A DNA stretch of 64,000 bases from Azospirillum sp051124815. GTDB lineage: Bacteria > Pseudomonadota > Alphaproteobacteria > Azospirillales > Azospirillaceae. The notes below the pieces were generated by a model. That model made no database searches and was not told the origin of the DNA. It saw only the letters and a list, made by a program, of their open reading frames with translations. The stretch spans positions 2,294,001 to 2,358,000 of the forward strand of contig NZ_CP118485.1 in the NCBI RefSeq assembly GCF_051124815.1, given 5' to 3'. Below, piece after piece: positions 1 through 8,977 of the stretch; position 1 is the first letter of the stretch; each line of letters starts with the position of its first letter. The position numbers were made by a program, and so were the translations under genes.

Positions 1-2892
1 CGCCTGATCGCCCGACTTGGCGGTCAGCACGTCATAGCCCCAGCCTTCCAGGATCGCCTTGAGGCCGAGCAGGATGATCGCCTCGTCGTCGATCACCAGC
101 ACCATGCCCTTGGCCTCCGTGGCCCCGGAAACAACCGGGGCGGCAATCGTCGCCGCTCCCCCCTTCGCGGCCCCGCCACCGCTCCGCCCGCCGCCGAAGG
201 CGTTGGCGATGGCGCTGATCGCCTGACCGCGGTCGTTGGCGGCGTTCGCGGCGGCATCATTGGCAACGGAGTGGCGCGCCAGCGTCGCCGCGGCAGCGGC
301 GGTGCCGCCGGCCGGACGCGACGTGCTCCGGGAGTTGCCCTTGGGAGTGCCGAGGATCACCCGCGGCAGCTCGACCGCGAAGGCCGAGCCCCGGCCCTCC
401 CACGAGCGCACCGTCACCGGATGACCGAGCAGGCGCGACAGGCGCTTGACGATCGCCAGACCGAGGCCGAGGCCGCGTTCGCTGCGCTCGCCCAGCTGGG
501 TGAACTCCTCGAAGATGTCCTCCAGCCGGTCGGCGGGGATGCCGCTGCCGGTGTCCCACACCTCCACCCGCATGCCGGACGGGGTACGGCGGCAGCCCAG
601 CAGCACCTTGCCCTTGGTGGTGTAGCGCAGCGCGTTCTCGACCAGATTGCGCAGGATGCGTTCCAGATGGGCCGGGTCGGTGCGGACCCAGGCGCGGGTC
701 GGCACGGCGCGCAGTTCCAGCCCTTTCTGGGCGGCGCGCGGGCCGTATTCGGCGACCAGCCGGCCGAGCAGCTGGTTCAGCCGCACCTCGACCGGGGTGG
801 CGACGATCTTGCCGGATTCCAGCCGCGACATGTCCAGCAGCCCGTCCAGCAGGGTCTTCAGCGTGTCCAGCCCCTGGCGGATGTTGTCGAGGATCGGCAG
901 GGCCGGATTGCCCTGCAGCCGGTCGCTCAGCGCCGCGGTGAACAGGTAGAGCGACTGCACCGGCTGGCGCAGGTCGTGGCTGGCGGCGGCGAGGAACTTC
1001 GACTTGCCCTCGTTGGCCTGATCGGCCTCCTCCCGCGCGCGGCGCAGTTCGGCCTCGGCCTTCTTGCGGTCGGTGACCTCGACGGCGGCGCAGGTGACGC
1101 CTTCCACCCGACCGGAGGGGTCCCGCAGCGGATCGACGGTCAGGTCGAAGAAGCGATCCTCACCCTTGCAGCGGATGCGCACCTCTTCCCGCGCGCCGAC
1201 GCCGCTGTCCATCACGCGGCGCTTCAGCGCCATCATGCCGTCGGCATCCTCGCCTTGGTCGAACAGGTCGGCGTCGGTACGGCCGATCAGCGCGTCGGGA
1301 GCGACGCCGAGCCATTCCGAATGCGCCCAGGTATAGCGCAAATCCTGGTCCTGGTTGAACACCACCACGCCGGAATTGCGCAGGCCGGTGCGCACGCGCT
1401 CCTCGGCGACGCGCAGCGCCTCCTCGGTGCGCTTGCGCTCGGTGATGTCGATGCCGGTGGCGATCAGGTGGGTGACATGGCCGTCGGCGTCGACCATCGG
1501 GGTCAGGTTGACGTCCACCGTCATCTCACGCAAGGCCGTCTCACGGCCTGCCGTTTCCCTCCCCGGCGCCAGCCGCAGCCCGGCGTCGAAGCGGGAGGAC
1601 CGCCCGCCCGCTCCCAGCGCCAGCGCCTGCCGCAGCCGCTCGCGCCCGGCGTCGTCGAAGGACAGCCAGCAGATCTCGTCGAATGGACGGCCGATGATGC
1701 GCGCGGCCGGCAGCCCGGCGGCGTCGGCCGCGACGCGGTTGACCTGGGCCACCGCCCCGTCCGGCGTCAGCACGCCGACGAAGGCCGGCAGCGCATCCAG
1801 CACCGCGCGGATGTGGCTCTCCGACTGGCGCAGCGCGGCTTCCCGCGCCTCCAGCCGGTCGGCCATGGTGTCGAAGGCGTGGCCGAGCTGGCCGATCTCC
1901 GACGAGCGGTCGGACAGCTTGACGCGGGTGGTGGTCTTGCCCTCGCTCCAGTCGCGGGCGGCCGAGACCAGCGCGTCGACCGGGCGGCGGATGAACAGGG
2001 TGCCGCCGATCCAGGCGGCGGCGGCGGCAACCAGGAAGCCGGACAGGGTCATCAGCAGCCCGTCGCGGGTGGCGCGGTCCACCGCGCCCATCGCGGCGCT
2101 GCGGTCGACGCCGACGCTGATGAACAGGTCGCGGATGCCGGCGGACGGCGGGGAATAGGCCAGGATGCGCGGCACGCCGTCCAGTCCGGGAAGCGTCGTC
2201 AACCCGACATCGGCGCCCGACAGCAGCGGCAGATAGCTGGCCGGCAGCCGTTCTCCCGGACGGCCCGACGTGCCCGGCAACTTGACCAGGATGGTGCCGG
2301 AGCGGTCGGCGACGGTCAGGGTGGTGTTCTCCGGCATCGGACGGGTGGCGAACATGGCGGACAGCCGCGACACGTCGAGCGACAGCGCGACCACCCCGGC
2401 CCGCCGTCCGCCGGCATCGGCATAGGGAGCGGCCACCGGCAACTCACCGCCGGCATCGCCGGAGTGGGTGATCGTCCATTCGCCGACGGAAAAACGTCCC
2501 TGGGCCATCGCCCGGCGGAAATGCGGCTGGGCCGCCAGAGAGGCGCCGATGCGCGACGGGTCGGCGCTGCACAGGATGCGGCCTTCGGCGTCGGTGATCG
2601 ACAGGGTCCGGTAATCGGCGGAGCGGGCGGCCAGCCGTTCCAGATAGGACTGGCAGTTTTCGATCTCGCCCCGGCGCAGGAATCGCGTCTCGGTCACCGC
2701 CGTGACCATCAGGCGGGCACTGTCGATGATGCGGAAATGCTCGTTTTCCACCTGACGCAGGAGCCGCTCGGCCTGGAGGGTGACGTCGGCCTCGCGCTCC
2801 GCCCGCTGTTCGAGCACGCTGTAGATCTGGATTCCGATCGCCGGAAGCACCGCGAGCAGGACCAGGATGAAGAGGCGTGCCAGAAGGGTCAT
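1..2892 (-). CDS. Hybrid sensor histidine kinase, 3' end cut by the window
   Basis: The minus-strand reading frame is open from ATG at 2892 to base 1 (964 codons, no stop), so the C-terminus lies outside. A GGAGGAG sits about 13 nt before the ATG. Order seen: N-terminal membrane segment (residues 5-25), periplasmic Cache-like sensor, second membrane segment (about 275-297), HAMP, two PAS domains (about 360-480 and 490-610, the first ending in the typical DITERK join), HisKA with H639 in an ASHDLRQPVQ box, HATPase with a DTGSGI box and GLGLGL, an Ala/Gly-rich linker, then the start of a receiver domain (VLVIDDE, about 930 on) cut at residue 964. The ASHDLRQP H-box is typical of kinases of the NahK/RpfC-like hybrid group. 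It is a membrane sensor that autophosphorylates and passes phosphate to its own receiver; the signal is unknown. It faces away from the amidoligase gene. Confidence 0.9.
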   Translation of the reverse strand, partial: MTLLARLFILVLLAVLPAIGIQIYSVLEQRAEREADVTLQAERLLRQVENEHFRIIDSARLMVTAVTETRFLRRGEIENCQSYLERLAARSADYRTLSITDAEGRILCSADPSRIGASLAAQPHFRRAMAQGRFSVGEWTITHSGDAGGELPVAAPYADAGGRRAGVVALSLDVSRLSAMFATRPMPENTTLTVADRSGTILVKLPGTSGRPGERLPASYLPLLSGADVGLTTLPGLDGVPRILAYSPPSAGIRDLFISVGVDRSAAMGAVDRATRDGLLMTLSGFLVAAAAAWIGGTLFIRRPVDALVSAARDWSEGKTTTRVKLSDRSSEIGQLGHAFDTMADRLEAREAALRQSESHIRAVLDALPAFVGVLTPDGAVAQVNRVAADAAGLPAARIIGRPFDEICWLSFDDAGRERLRQALALGAGGRSSRFDAGLRLAPGRETAGRETALREMTVDVNLTPMVDADGHVTHLIATGIDITERKRTEEALRVAEERVRTGLRNSGVVVFNQDQDLRYTWAHSEWLGVAPDALIGRTDADLFDQGEDADGMMALKRRVMDSGVGAREEVRIRCKGEDRFFDLTVDPLRDPSGRVEGVTCAAVEVTDRKKAEAELRRAREEADQANEGKSKFLAAASHDLRQPVQSLYLFTAALSDRLQGNPALPILDNIRQGLDTLKTLLDGLLDMSRLESGKIVATPVEVRLNQLLGRLVAEYGPRAAQKGLELRAVPTRAWVRTDPAHLERILRNLVENALRYTTKGKVLLGCRRTPSGMRVEVWDTGSGIPADRLEDIFEEFTQLGERSERGLGLGLAIVKRLSRLLGHPVTVRSWEGRGSAFAVELPRVILGTPKGNSRSTSRPAGGTAAAAATLARHSVANDAAANAANDRGQAISAIANAFGGGRSGGGAAKGGAATIAAPVVSGATEAKGMVLVIDDEAIILLGLKAILEGWGYDVLTAKSGDQA

Positions 2893-3254
2893 GGCGTAGA
2901 CGAGGCTCCTCCGCGAAGCCGACCGGATGGAACAGCAGACGCCCCACCGTGCCGCGCATCTATCGCTAACGCACTTATGGTTAAGCGTCGGTTAATTTAG
3001 AGAACTGCGGCCCAGCATGAACGAAAAGATATGAACGAAAGTCGGTAGATTTTCTCTAAAGTGCCGGTAATTGAGTGACATTGACATCCGAACTCCAAAC
3101 ATACCACCATCGGACGGCTAGGGCCAAAAGGGGTATGCCGGCACCACTTCCTCGATTTCCCGCGCGCAAGTCGAACAGTGACTTCCGCAGCCCCGATTTA
3201 TGCCGAAGACCGGCGGAGGGAACAGCGCACGGAATGCACTGTTGAAGGCTTGCG
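2893..3254. promoter_or_regulatory. Divergent promoter region between sensor kinase and amidoligase
   Basis: 362 bp without a credible gene. A 10-bp direct repeat ATGAACGAAA occurs at 3017-3026 and 3031-3040 (14-bp period), in an A/T-rich patch unlike the surroundings. A TTGACA at 3081-3086 could be a -35 element for the rightward gene, but no good -10 follows at 17 bp. Two ORFs that cross the gap on the minus strand are frame shadows of the amidoligase gene. A regulator site at the direct repeat is inference. Confidence 0.4.
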
Positions 3255-4286
3255 ATGACATCCTTCCTCCTCCCCCCGCTCCGCACCACTCCCCAGGGCA
3301 CGCCGCGCCGCGTGGGGGTGGAACTTGAATTCGCCGACCTGGACGCGCCGTCCGCCGCGGCCTGCGTGCACAGGCTGTTCGGCGGAACGATCGCCGTCGA
3401 GAACCCGCACCGATGTCTGGTGACGGGAACCCGGCTCGGCGACTTCACGGTGGAGCTGGACATGCGCTCCGCCCACAGCGGCAAAGGAGGGGTGGCGATG
3501 CTCGACCCGCTGCGTCCGCTGTGGGGCAACATCGGCAGCCTGGTGATGCCCTTCGAGATCGCCGCGCCGCCGGTGACGGTGGAGCAGATGCCGGACCTGG
3601 AGGAGATGGTCGCCCGCCTGCGCGCGCTCGGCGCCGCCGGGACGGAGGCCAGCCCGCTCTTCGCCTTCGGCCTGCATTTCAATCCGGAAGTGGCGCGAAC
3701 CGACGGCGATTACCTGCTGGACACCTTGAAGGCCTTCCTGCTGCTGGCCCCCTGGCTGCGGCGGGAGATCCGCGTCGACGTCACCCGGCGGCTGTCGGGC
3801 TTCATCGCCGCCTTTCCGACGCCCTACGCCGCCAAGGTGGTCGATCCCGCCTACCGTCCCGATCTCGGCGGGCTGATCGACGATTATCTGGCCGACAACC
3901 CCACCCGCAACCGCGAGCTGGACCTGTTCCCGCTGTTCGCCCATCTCGACCGCGACCGGCTGGCCGCGGCGATGGAGGACCCGCATATCCGGCCGCGCCC
4001 GACCTTCCATTACCGGCTGCCGAACGCGCGGCTGAGCGACCCCGGCTGGTCGCTCGCCGCCGACTGGAACCGCTGGGTGACGGTGGAGCGGCTGGCCGCC
4101 GACCGCGCCCTGCTGGACAGTCTCGGCACCGACTACCGCCGGGCCACCGAGGCGCAGCAGCTTGACGGCTGGGCCGAGCGCATCGACGCCCTGTTTGCCG
4201 CCGATCCGAGCCTGCGCAATTCGACCCCGCATGGAGCCTCCGGCCAGGGCGATGTCATGGACGACTCCGCCCGTCAGGCGGGCTGA
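3255..4286 (+). CDS. Amidoligase family protein (Amidoligase_2-like)
   Basis: 343 aa, ATG at 3255. The N-terminus RRVGVELEFADLD (about residues 18-30) is the family's first conserved strand with the Glu pair, followed by GDFTVELDMR (about 68-77) and GLHFNPEV (about 139-146), the HxN motif expected in the nucleotide/metal site of glutamine-synthetase-fold ligases. This family (Iyer and Aravind's COOH-NH2 ligases) is known from comparative genomics to be paired with a class I glutamine amidotransferase and is predicted to form amide bonds on peptides or small molecules. Exactly that partner follows 10 bp downstream, so a two-gene operon is likely. Predicted cytosolic and ATP-dependent; the substrate is unknown. 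Confidence 0.8.
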   Translation: MTSFLLPPLRTTPQGTPRRVGVELEFADLDAPSAAACVHRLFGGTIAVENPHRCLVTGTRLGDFTVELDMRSAHSGKGGVAMLDPLRPLWGNIGSLVMPFEIAAPPVTVEQMPDLEEMVARLRALGAAGTEASPLFAFGLHFNPEVARTDGDYLLDTLKAFLLLAPWLRREIRVDVTRRLSGFIAAFPTPYAAKVVDPAYRPDLGGLIDDYLADNPTRNRELDLFPLFAHLDRDRLAAAMEDPHIRPRPTFHYRLPNARLSDPGWSLAADWNRWVTVERLAADRALLDSLGTDYRRATEAQQLDGWAERIDALFAADPSLRNSTPHGASGQGDVMDDSARQAG

Positions 4287-4296
4287 GGGGATCGCC

Positions 4297-5040
4297 ATGG
4301 CATCCATCGTCGGCAGGTCCCGGCCGCTGGTCGGCATCACCGCCTCGATCCATGGCAGCCGCATCGCCGCCATGGCCAACCGGCTGGCCCTGTGGCGGGC
4401 CGGCGCCTCGTCCGTCCGGATCACGGCCGAGTCTCCCTTTCCCATCGACAGGCTGGACGCGCTGGTGGTCGGCGGCGGCGACGACATCGACGCCTCGCTC
4501 TACGGCGAATCCGCCCGCCCGCAAATCCGCATCGATCCCGAACGCGACCGGCTGGAGTTGCGGGCGCTGGACTGCGCGGCGAAGATCGCGCTGCCGGTGC
4601 TGGGCATCTGCCGCGGTTCGCAGATGATCAACGTCCACCGCGGCGGCTCGCTCCACGTCGACATCCACGAGGTGTACGAGGAGGCGCCGCACATGCGCAC
4701 CGTGCTGCCGCGCAAGCGCATCCGGATCGAGCCGGACAGCCGGCTCTACCGCATCCTCGGCATCGCCGAATGCCGGGTGAACGCCCTGCACCACCAGTCG
4801 GTGGATCGTGTCGGCGACGGGATGCGCGTCGTCGCCCGCGAACGGGCCGGCGTCGTCCAGGGCATCGAGGCGCCGAACGAGCCCTTCCTGATCGGCGTGC
4901 AATGGCATCCGGAATATCTGGTCGCCGACAACCGCCAACAGGCGCTGTTCCGCCGTCTGGTCGCCACCGCCGCCGGCACCGCCCCGCTGGACGACTTCGT
5001 GGAGGCTCCGCCCCGCCGTTCGGTCCGCGCATCCGGCTGA
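4297..5040 (+). CDS. Class I glutamine amidotransferase / peptidase C26 (gamma-glutamyl hydrolase-like)
   Basis: 247 aa from ATG 4297, chosen because AGGGG lies 6 nt upstream and the fold starts at once (PLVGITAS). An upstream in-frame ATG at 4162 would run inside the amidoligase gene. Catalytic triad visible: C105 in GICRGSQM (nucleophile elbow), H204 and E206 in QWHPEY. GGGDDIDASLY (about 60-70) is typical of the PuuD/gamma-glutamyl-GABA hydrolase group. The reaction is hydrolysis of a gamma-glutamyl amide, or ammonia release from glutamine. The neighbouring amidoligase suggests that the two make and cut, or aminate, the same gamma-linked compound. Cytosolic; no signal peptide. Confidence 0.85.
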   Translation: MASIVGRSRPLVGITASIHGSRIAAMANRLALWRAGASSVRITAESPFPIDRLDALVVGGGDDIDASLYGESARPQIRIDPERDRLELRALDCAAKIALPVLGICRGSQMINVHRGGSLHVDIHEVYEEAPHMRTVLPRKRIRIEPDSRLYRILGIAECRVNALHHQSVDRVGDGMRVVARERAGVVQGIEAPNEPFLIGVQWHPEYLVADNRQQALFRRLVATAAGTAPLDDFVEAPPRRSVRASG

Positions 5041-5158
5041 GGGCGCGCTTGAGCCGTTCCGGGTCTCTCATGCCCGTTTTCATCATGCCCGAAACGACGC
5101 GGGCGCCGCCGGAGGGATGGCTCCGGGGCGCCCGCGGTGACTGCCGCGATGCGGAAGG

Positions 5159-5572
5159 TTACTGGCTGCCGCCCTGGTCCGGGCCGCAGTTCGGGGTGCC
5201 CGGCGGGCAGTGGGTGCCGGTGGCGGTCTGGTTGTCGCGCGGGACGGTGCTGCCGGTGTTGTTGCCCATGCCCGACGGCGCGGTGGTCACGCCCGGCATC
5301 GACGAGCCGGAGCCGTTGCTGTAGGTGCCCGACGAACCGGACGTGCCCGGCATGTCCACACCGCCGGTCGAAGCGCCGGCCGACGGCGAGGTGGTGGCGC
5401 CCGGCGCGGTGCGGACGACGCCGTCGGGGCCCTTATAGCTGCTTTCCGGGGCGGTGTCGTACGCGCCGCTGCTCTTGAGGGCGCCGGGGCTCTCCGACTG
5501 CGCCGTCTGGGCCATGGCCGGTGCGGCCATCAGGAGAACCGCAGAAACGGCGCCGATCATCAGGTTACGCAT
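5159..5572 (-). CDS. Small secreted Gly/Ser-rich protein of unknown function
   Basis: 137 aa. The start MRNLMIGAVSAVLLMAAPAMAQ is a clear Sec signal peptide with an AMA-Q cleavage site. The mature part is low-complexity (Gly, Ser, Thr, Pro) and ends in a short segment with two Cys (HCPPGTPNC) that could form a disulfide. Upstream (rc of about 5577-5588) there is AAGGAGTTCGAGG, a good ribosome site. Likely periplasmic or extracellular. No family recognised. Confidence 0.7.
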   Translation of the reverse strand: MRNLMIGAVSAVLLMAAPAMAQTAQSESPGALKSSGAYDTAPESSYKGPDGVVRTAPGATTSPSAGASTGGVDMPGTSGSSGTYSNGSGSSMPGVTTAPSGMGNNTGSTVPRDNQTATGTHCPPGTPNCGPDQGGSQ

Positions 5573-5888
5573 CCTCGAACTCCTTCATGGTGGCAACGCC
5601 TCGCATTCGGGCGTCTTTCAAAGTGAGGCTAACGACGCGCCTTGAGCCGCTTCGCGACTTCCGGCGCATGCCTCGCGTCTTTCACCGGTTTAGAACAGGG
5701 CTGCGCGAACTTGGTTGCGGTCTTCGCCTTTTCTTTTTTTGGGGAAGCCGGTGACAAAAAGCGTACCGAACCGGTCTCCTTCGGCGAGATACGGACGCCC
5801 CACCGGCGAAACGGGAACATCGGTGCGCCACCGGGGTTCAAGCCGCGAGGCGGACGGTCCTCCGCCTCCCACAATCCGACGTGCCCCG
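5573..5888. other. Intergenic region, no gene seen
   Basis: 316 bp between the divergent small secreted protein and the phospholipase D-like gene. A reading frame is open on the plus strand from 5715 into the PLD gene, but the protein family homology starts only at 5889, so I treat 5715-5888 as untranslated. No tRNA, palindrome or clear promoter was recognised; a T-rich tract (about 5727-5739) is the only compositional oddity. Confidence 0.4.
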
Positions 5889-7529
5889 ATGAAGCTCCAG
5901 TCCTCCCCCCTTCCCGCCGACACGCCCGAGCCGCCGCAGCGGGTGGTCGGCCCGGTGCTCCGCCCCGGCCTCACCTGCTGGCGGACGGAACGGGCCGGGC
6001 GGGTGGCGGTGCTGGTCGATGGCGCCGACTATTTCGTCGCCGCCCGCGCCGCGATGGAGCGGGCGCGGCGGTCGATCCTGCTGGTCGGCTGGGACATCGA
6101 CCCGCGCATGCGCCTCGATCCCGACAGCCCGGAGACGCTGGGTCGCTTCCTCGCCCGTCTGATGCGCAGGAAACCCGGCCTGCATGTGCGGGCGCTGAAA
6201 TGGGACATGCCCTTTCCCATCGCGCTGGACCACCCGCACGAACCGCTGGAACGGCTGGACCGCAGCACCGGGCGCCGGCTGACGGCCCGGCTGGACGGCG
6301 AGTTGCCGGTCGGCGCCGCCCAGCACCAGAAGCTGCTGGTGATCGACGACGCGCTGGCCTTCTGCGGCGGGATCGACTTCTCCTTCGACCGCTGGGACAC
6401 GTCCGAGCATCGCGACCACGACCCGCGCCGCCGCTGTCCGGACGGCGAACCCTATGGCCCGCGCCACGACGTGATGATGATGGTCGACGGCGACGCCGCC
6501 CGCGCGCTCGCCGAACTGGCGCGGGAGCGCTGGCGCTGCGCCACCGGCGAGGCGCTGGAGCCCTGCCCTTCCCCAGATTTGGAGTCCTCCGATCATGATC
6601 CCTGGCCGGACTGCCCCCTGCCCGACTGCGCCCACCCGATCCTGACCGACGCGCAGGTCGGCGTGTCGCGCACCGTGCCGGCGACCACCATGCCGACGAC
6701 CGAAGAGCGGCCGGCGATCCGCGAAAGCGAGGCGCTGACCTATGCCGCCATCGCCGCGGCGGAGCGGACGATCTATCTGGAGAACCAGTATTTCGCCTCC
6801 GCCCGCGTCGCCGAGGCGCTGGCCCGCCGTCTGGCCGAACCCGACGGGCCGGAGGTGGTGCTGGTGGTGTCGATGGAAAGCCCGAGCTGGTTCGACCGCA
6901 TGGCCATGGACACGCCGCGTTCGGTCGCCTTGCGCTGCCTGCGCGAGGCCGACCGCTTCGGCCGGCTGCGCGCCCTGACCCCGGTGACGGAGCAGGGCCG
7001 GCCGGTGATCGTCCATTCCAAGGTGGTGGCGGTCGATGGCCGGCTGCTGCGCATCGGGTCTTCCAACCTGAACAACCGCTCGATGGGCTACGACAGCGAA
7101 TGCGACCTGACCATCGAAGCGCCGCAGGAGGATGGACCGGAGCGGGACCGGGCGAAGGCCGCCATCGAAGGCGTGCGCAACCGCCTGCTGGCCGAGCATA
7201 TGGGCTTCGCACAGGACCGGCTGGAGGCGGAGATCGCGAGGACCGGCAGCGTGGTGGCCGCCATCGACCGGCTGTGCCGGCCGTCCGGCCGCCGGCTGGC
7301 GGATTTGCCGGCCAGCGATCCCAGCCTGACCGAACAGGCCTTCGCAGCATTGCGCATCGCCGACCCGGACGACCCGGACGAAGCCTGGGCGCCGTGGAAG
7401 CGCCTGCCCGCGCCGCCGCGCTCCGCCCTGCGCGCCGGCGCCGCTGCCTTGCTGACAGTCGGTCTCGCCGCCGGAGCCTGGGGCGTCTTCCGGGCCGTGC
7501 AGGCAAAAAAACACCCCCCGCGCGGCTGA
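5889..7529 (+). CDS. Phospholipase D-like / cardiolipin synthase-like protein
   Basis: 546 aa from ATG 5889. Two HKD motifs mark the PLD superfamily: H146-x-K148-x4-D153 (HQKLLVIDD) and H376-x-K378-x4-D383 (HSKVVAVD), the second followed by GSSNLNNRS, which is typical of phosphatidyl-transfer enzymes. A single C-terminal membrane segment (about 515-537) precedes a short basic tail. Known roles of the family are cardiolipin synthesis by phosphatidyl transfer or phospholipid hydrolysis. The C-terminal rather than N-terminal anchor differs from Cls enzymes, so the exact reaction is open. It is followed closely by the convergent OmpA gene. Confidence 0.85.
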   Translation: MKLQSSPLPADTPEPPQRVVGPVLRPGLTCWRTERAGRVAVLVDGADYFVAARAAMERARRSILLVGWDIDPRMRLDPDSPETLGRFLARLMRRKPGLHVRALKWDMPFPIALDHPHEPLERLDRSTGRRLTARLDGELPVGAAQHQKLLVIDDALAFCGGIDFSFDRWDTSEHRDHDPRRRCPDGEPYGPRHDVMMMVDGDAARALAELARERWRCATGEALEPCPSPDLESSDHDPWPDCPLPDCAHPILTDAQVGVSRTVPATTMPTTEERPAIRESEALTYAAIAAAERTIYLENQYFASARVAEALARRLAEPDGPEVVLVVSMESPSWFDRMAMDTPRSVALRCLREADRFGRLRALTPVTEQGRPVIVHSKVVAVDGRLLRIGSSNLNNRSMGYDSECDLTIEAPQEDGPERDRAKAAIEGVRNRLLAEHMGFAQDRLEAEIARTGSVVAAIDRLCRPSGRRLADLPASDPSLTEQAFAALRIADPDDPDEAWAPWKRLPAPPRSALRAGAAALLTVGLAAGAWGVFRAVQAKKHPPRG

Positions 7530-7563
7530 CGCCGGCGGGGGGCTGGGTAGGACCGGCCGACGG

Positions 7564-8334
7564 TCAGCGCGTCTGCGCGACCCTGCCGTCGTCGGAGATG
7601 ACGATCTCGACACGGCGGTTCTGCTGGCGGCCGGCGTCGTTGCTGTTGCTGGCGACCGGTTGCGCCTCGCCCATGCCCTGGGTGACGATGCGCGAGGGCG
7701 AGACGCCGCGGGCGGTCAGCGCGTCGCGGACGGCGTTGGCACGGGCCTCCGACAGGCGCAGGTTGGTGGCGTCGCTGCCGGTGTTGTCGGTGTGGCCCTC
7801 GATCCGGATGGTGCGGCCGGGCTGCGCCTGCAGGAAGCTGGCAAGCCGGTCGATCCGGTCATAGGCGCCGGGGGTCAGCTCCGCCCGGCCGGTGGCGAAC
7901 AGGATGTCGCCCAGCGTCATGACCAGCCCGCGCTCGGTCCGCTGCGCCTGCAGGTCGCGCAGCTGCTGCTCCAGTTCGCTGTTGCGGGCCTGGAGGCGGT
8001 AGGTGTCGGCGTTGGCGACCACGTTTTGGGCGCCCTTCACCCCGGCCGTCTCCTGGGCGATCTGCACCCGGCGGCTGGCGATGTAGGCCTGGTGGTCGAC
8101 CTCGGCGGCGTCGGCGCCCTGGTCGCGCATCGCCTCGGCCCGGCGCAGCGCCTGCTCGGCGTCGCGCAGCTGCAGGGGGGCGTTGCCGGCGATCTGCGGA
8201 TTGGCGGCGGCGAGGCTGTAGTCCTGGCGCGCCTGGGTCAGGGCGGCGCTGTCGGTCGGCTGGGTGGCGCAACCGGCCAGCCCGAGACCAAGCCCGGCCA
8301 GCACGAGGATGGTGCGGGGAGCGAACGCGGTCAT
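7564..8334 (-). CDS. OmpA-family outer-membrane lipoprotein with DUF4398-like N-region
   Basis: 256 aa, ATG at 8334. A lipobox (LGLAGC, C22) predicts lipidation. The middle (30-130) is helical and alanine/glutamine-rich, like DUF4398. The C-terminal OmpA domain (about 145-250) shows GHTDNTGSDATNLRLSEARA and NRRVEI, the peptidoglycan-binding signature. The start codon overlaps the stop of the upstream DUF4398 gene (ATGA), so the two are translationally coupled. Probably tethers the outer membrane to the cell wall. A possible GC hairpin without a T-run lies between it and the convergent PLD gene. Confidence 0.9.
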   Translation of the reverse strand: MTAFAPRTILVLAGLGLGLAGCATQPTDSAALTQARQDYSLAAANPQIAGNAPLQLRDAEQALRRAEAMRDQGADAAEVDHQAYIASRRVQIAQETAGVKGAQNVVANADTYRLQARNSELEQQLRDLQAQRTERGLVMTLGDILFATGRAELTPGAYDRIDRLASFLQAQPGRTIRIEGHTDNTGSDATNLRLSEARANAVRDALTARGVSPSRIVTQGMGEAQPVASNSNDAGRQQNRRVEIVISDDGRVAQTR

Positions 8335-8855
8335 TGACGCACCTCCGGATAGCTGTAGCCCCAGCTGTTGCCGCCGCTCGTGCCAAGCGAGCCGGCCGGC
8401 GCGGGCGTGCCATAGCTCGATCCGCTGTACGGCGGCGCGCTCCCGGACGACCCGCTGTAGACCGGCGCCGCGTTCGGCGCGGCGGCCGACCGCGAGCTGT
8501 TGGGAATGGCGGTCTTGGCCACCGCGCTGGCGGCCTGCTGCGTCACCGCGCGCTGCGAGGTCACCGTCGCCAGTTCGGCATCGACGCGGGCCTCCTCGGC
8601 GAGGCGGCGGGCGCGGGTGCGTTCGTCGGCACGCATCGCCTTGTCGGCGGCGGCCAGCTTGTCGCGGGCGCTCTGCAGTGCCACCGGGGCGTATTGCAGG
8701 GCGTTGGCGCGCTCGGCCTCCTGCACCGCCTGGGAAGCGGCACCAAGCTGGGCGGTGGGCGGCGGCACGTCGGAGGCGCAGGCGGCCATGCCGAGCGCCG
8801 CCGACAGCACGGCGGCGGCTCGCCACCGGATCGTCATTGCGGATTTGCGGGTCAT
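8331..8855 (-). CDS. DUF4398 lipoprotein
   Basis: 174 aa. Start at ATG 8855, with AAAGGAAC about 8-10 nt upstream; a second Met six codons in is possible. Lipobox LGMAAC gives C26. Residues 30-110 are a helical Ala/Glu/Arg region of the DUF4398 type (QLGAASQAVQEAERANALQ). The C-terminus is Ser/Gly/Pro/Tyr-rich low complexity. The stop overlaps the next gene's ATG, giving a two-gene operon with the OmpA lipoprotein. An envelope role is inferred from localisation and partner; the molecular function is unknown. Confidence 0.85.
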   Translation of the reverse strand: MTRKSAMTIRWRAAAVLSAALGMAACASDVPPPTAQLGAASQAVQEAERANALQYAPVALQSARDKLAAADKAMRADERTRARRLAEEARVDAELATVTSQRAVTQQAASAVAKTAIPNSSRSAAAPNAAPVYSGSSGSAPPYSGSSYGTPAPAGSLGTSGGNSWGYSYPEVRQ

Positions 8856-8977
8856 CGGATCGGTTCCTTTCGGATCGGGCTTCACGCCGGAAACCGGTAT
8901 CTGGCCGGAAGGCCATGTCCTTTCGGGGATGTCTCGCGCCTCAAACGCGCGAGCCGGGACGAAAGTTCCGCGCCCCT

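Noticed and set aside
271..3000. 909-codon open frame on the plus strand
   Set aside because: Antisense to the sensor kinase, Arg/Gly/Gln-rich without any domain; the minus-strand frame has complete kinase motifs. A typical shadow of high-GC coding DNA.
7508..7552. G/C hairpin between PLD and OmpA genes as terminator
   Set aside because: Arms pair imperfectly, no T-run follows, and it overlaps the PLD stop region; not convincing enough to list.
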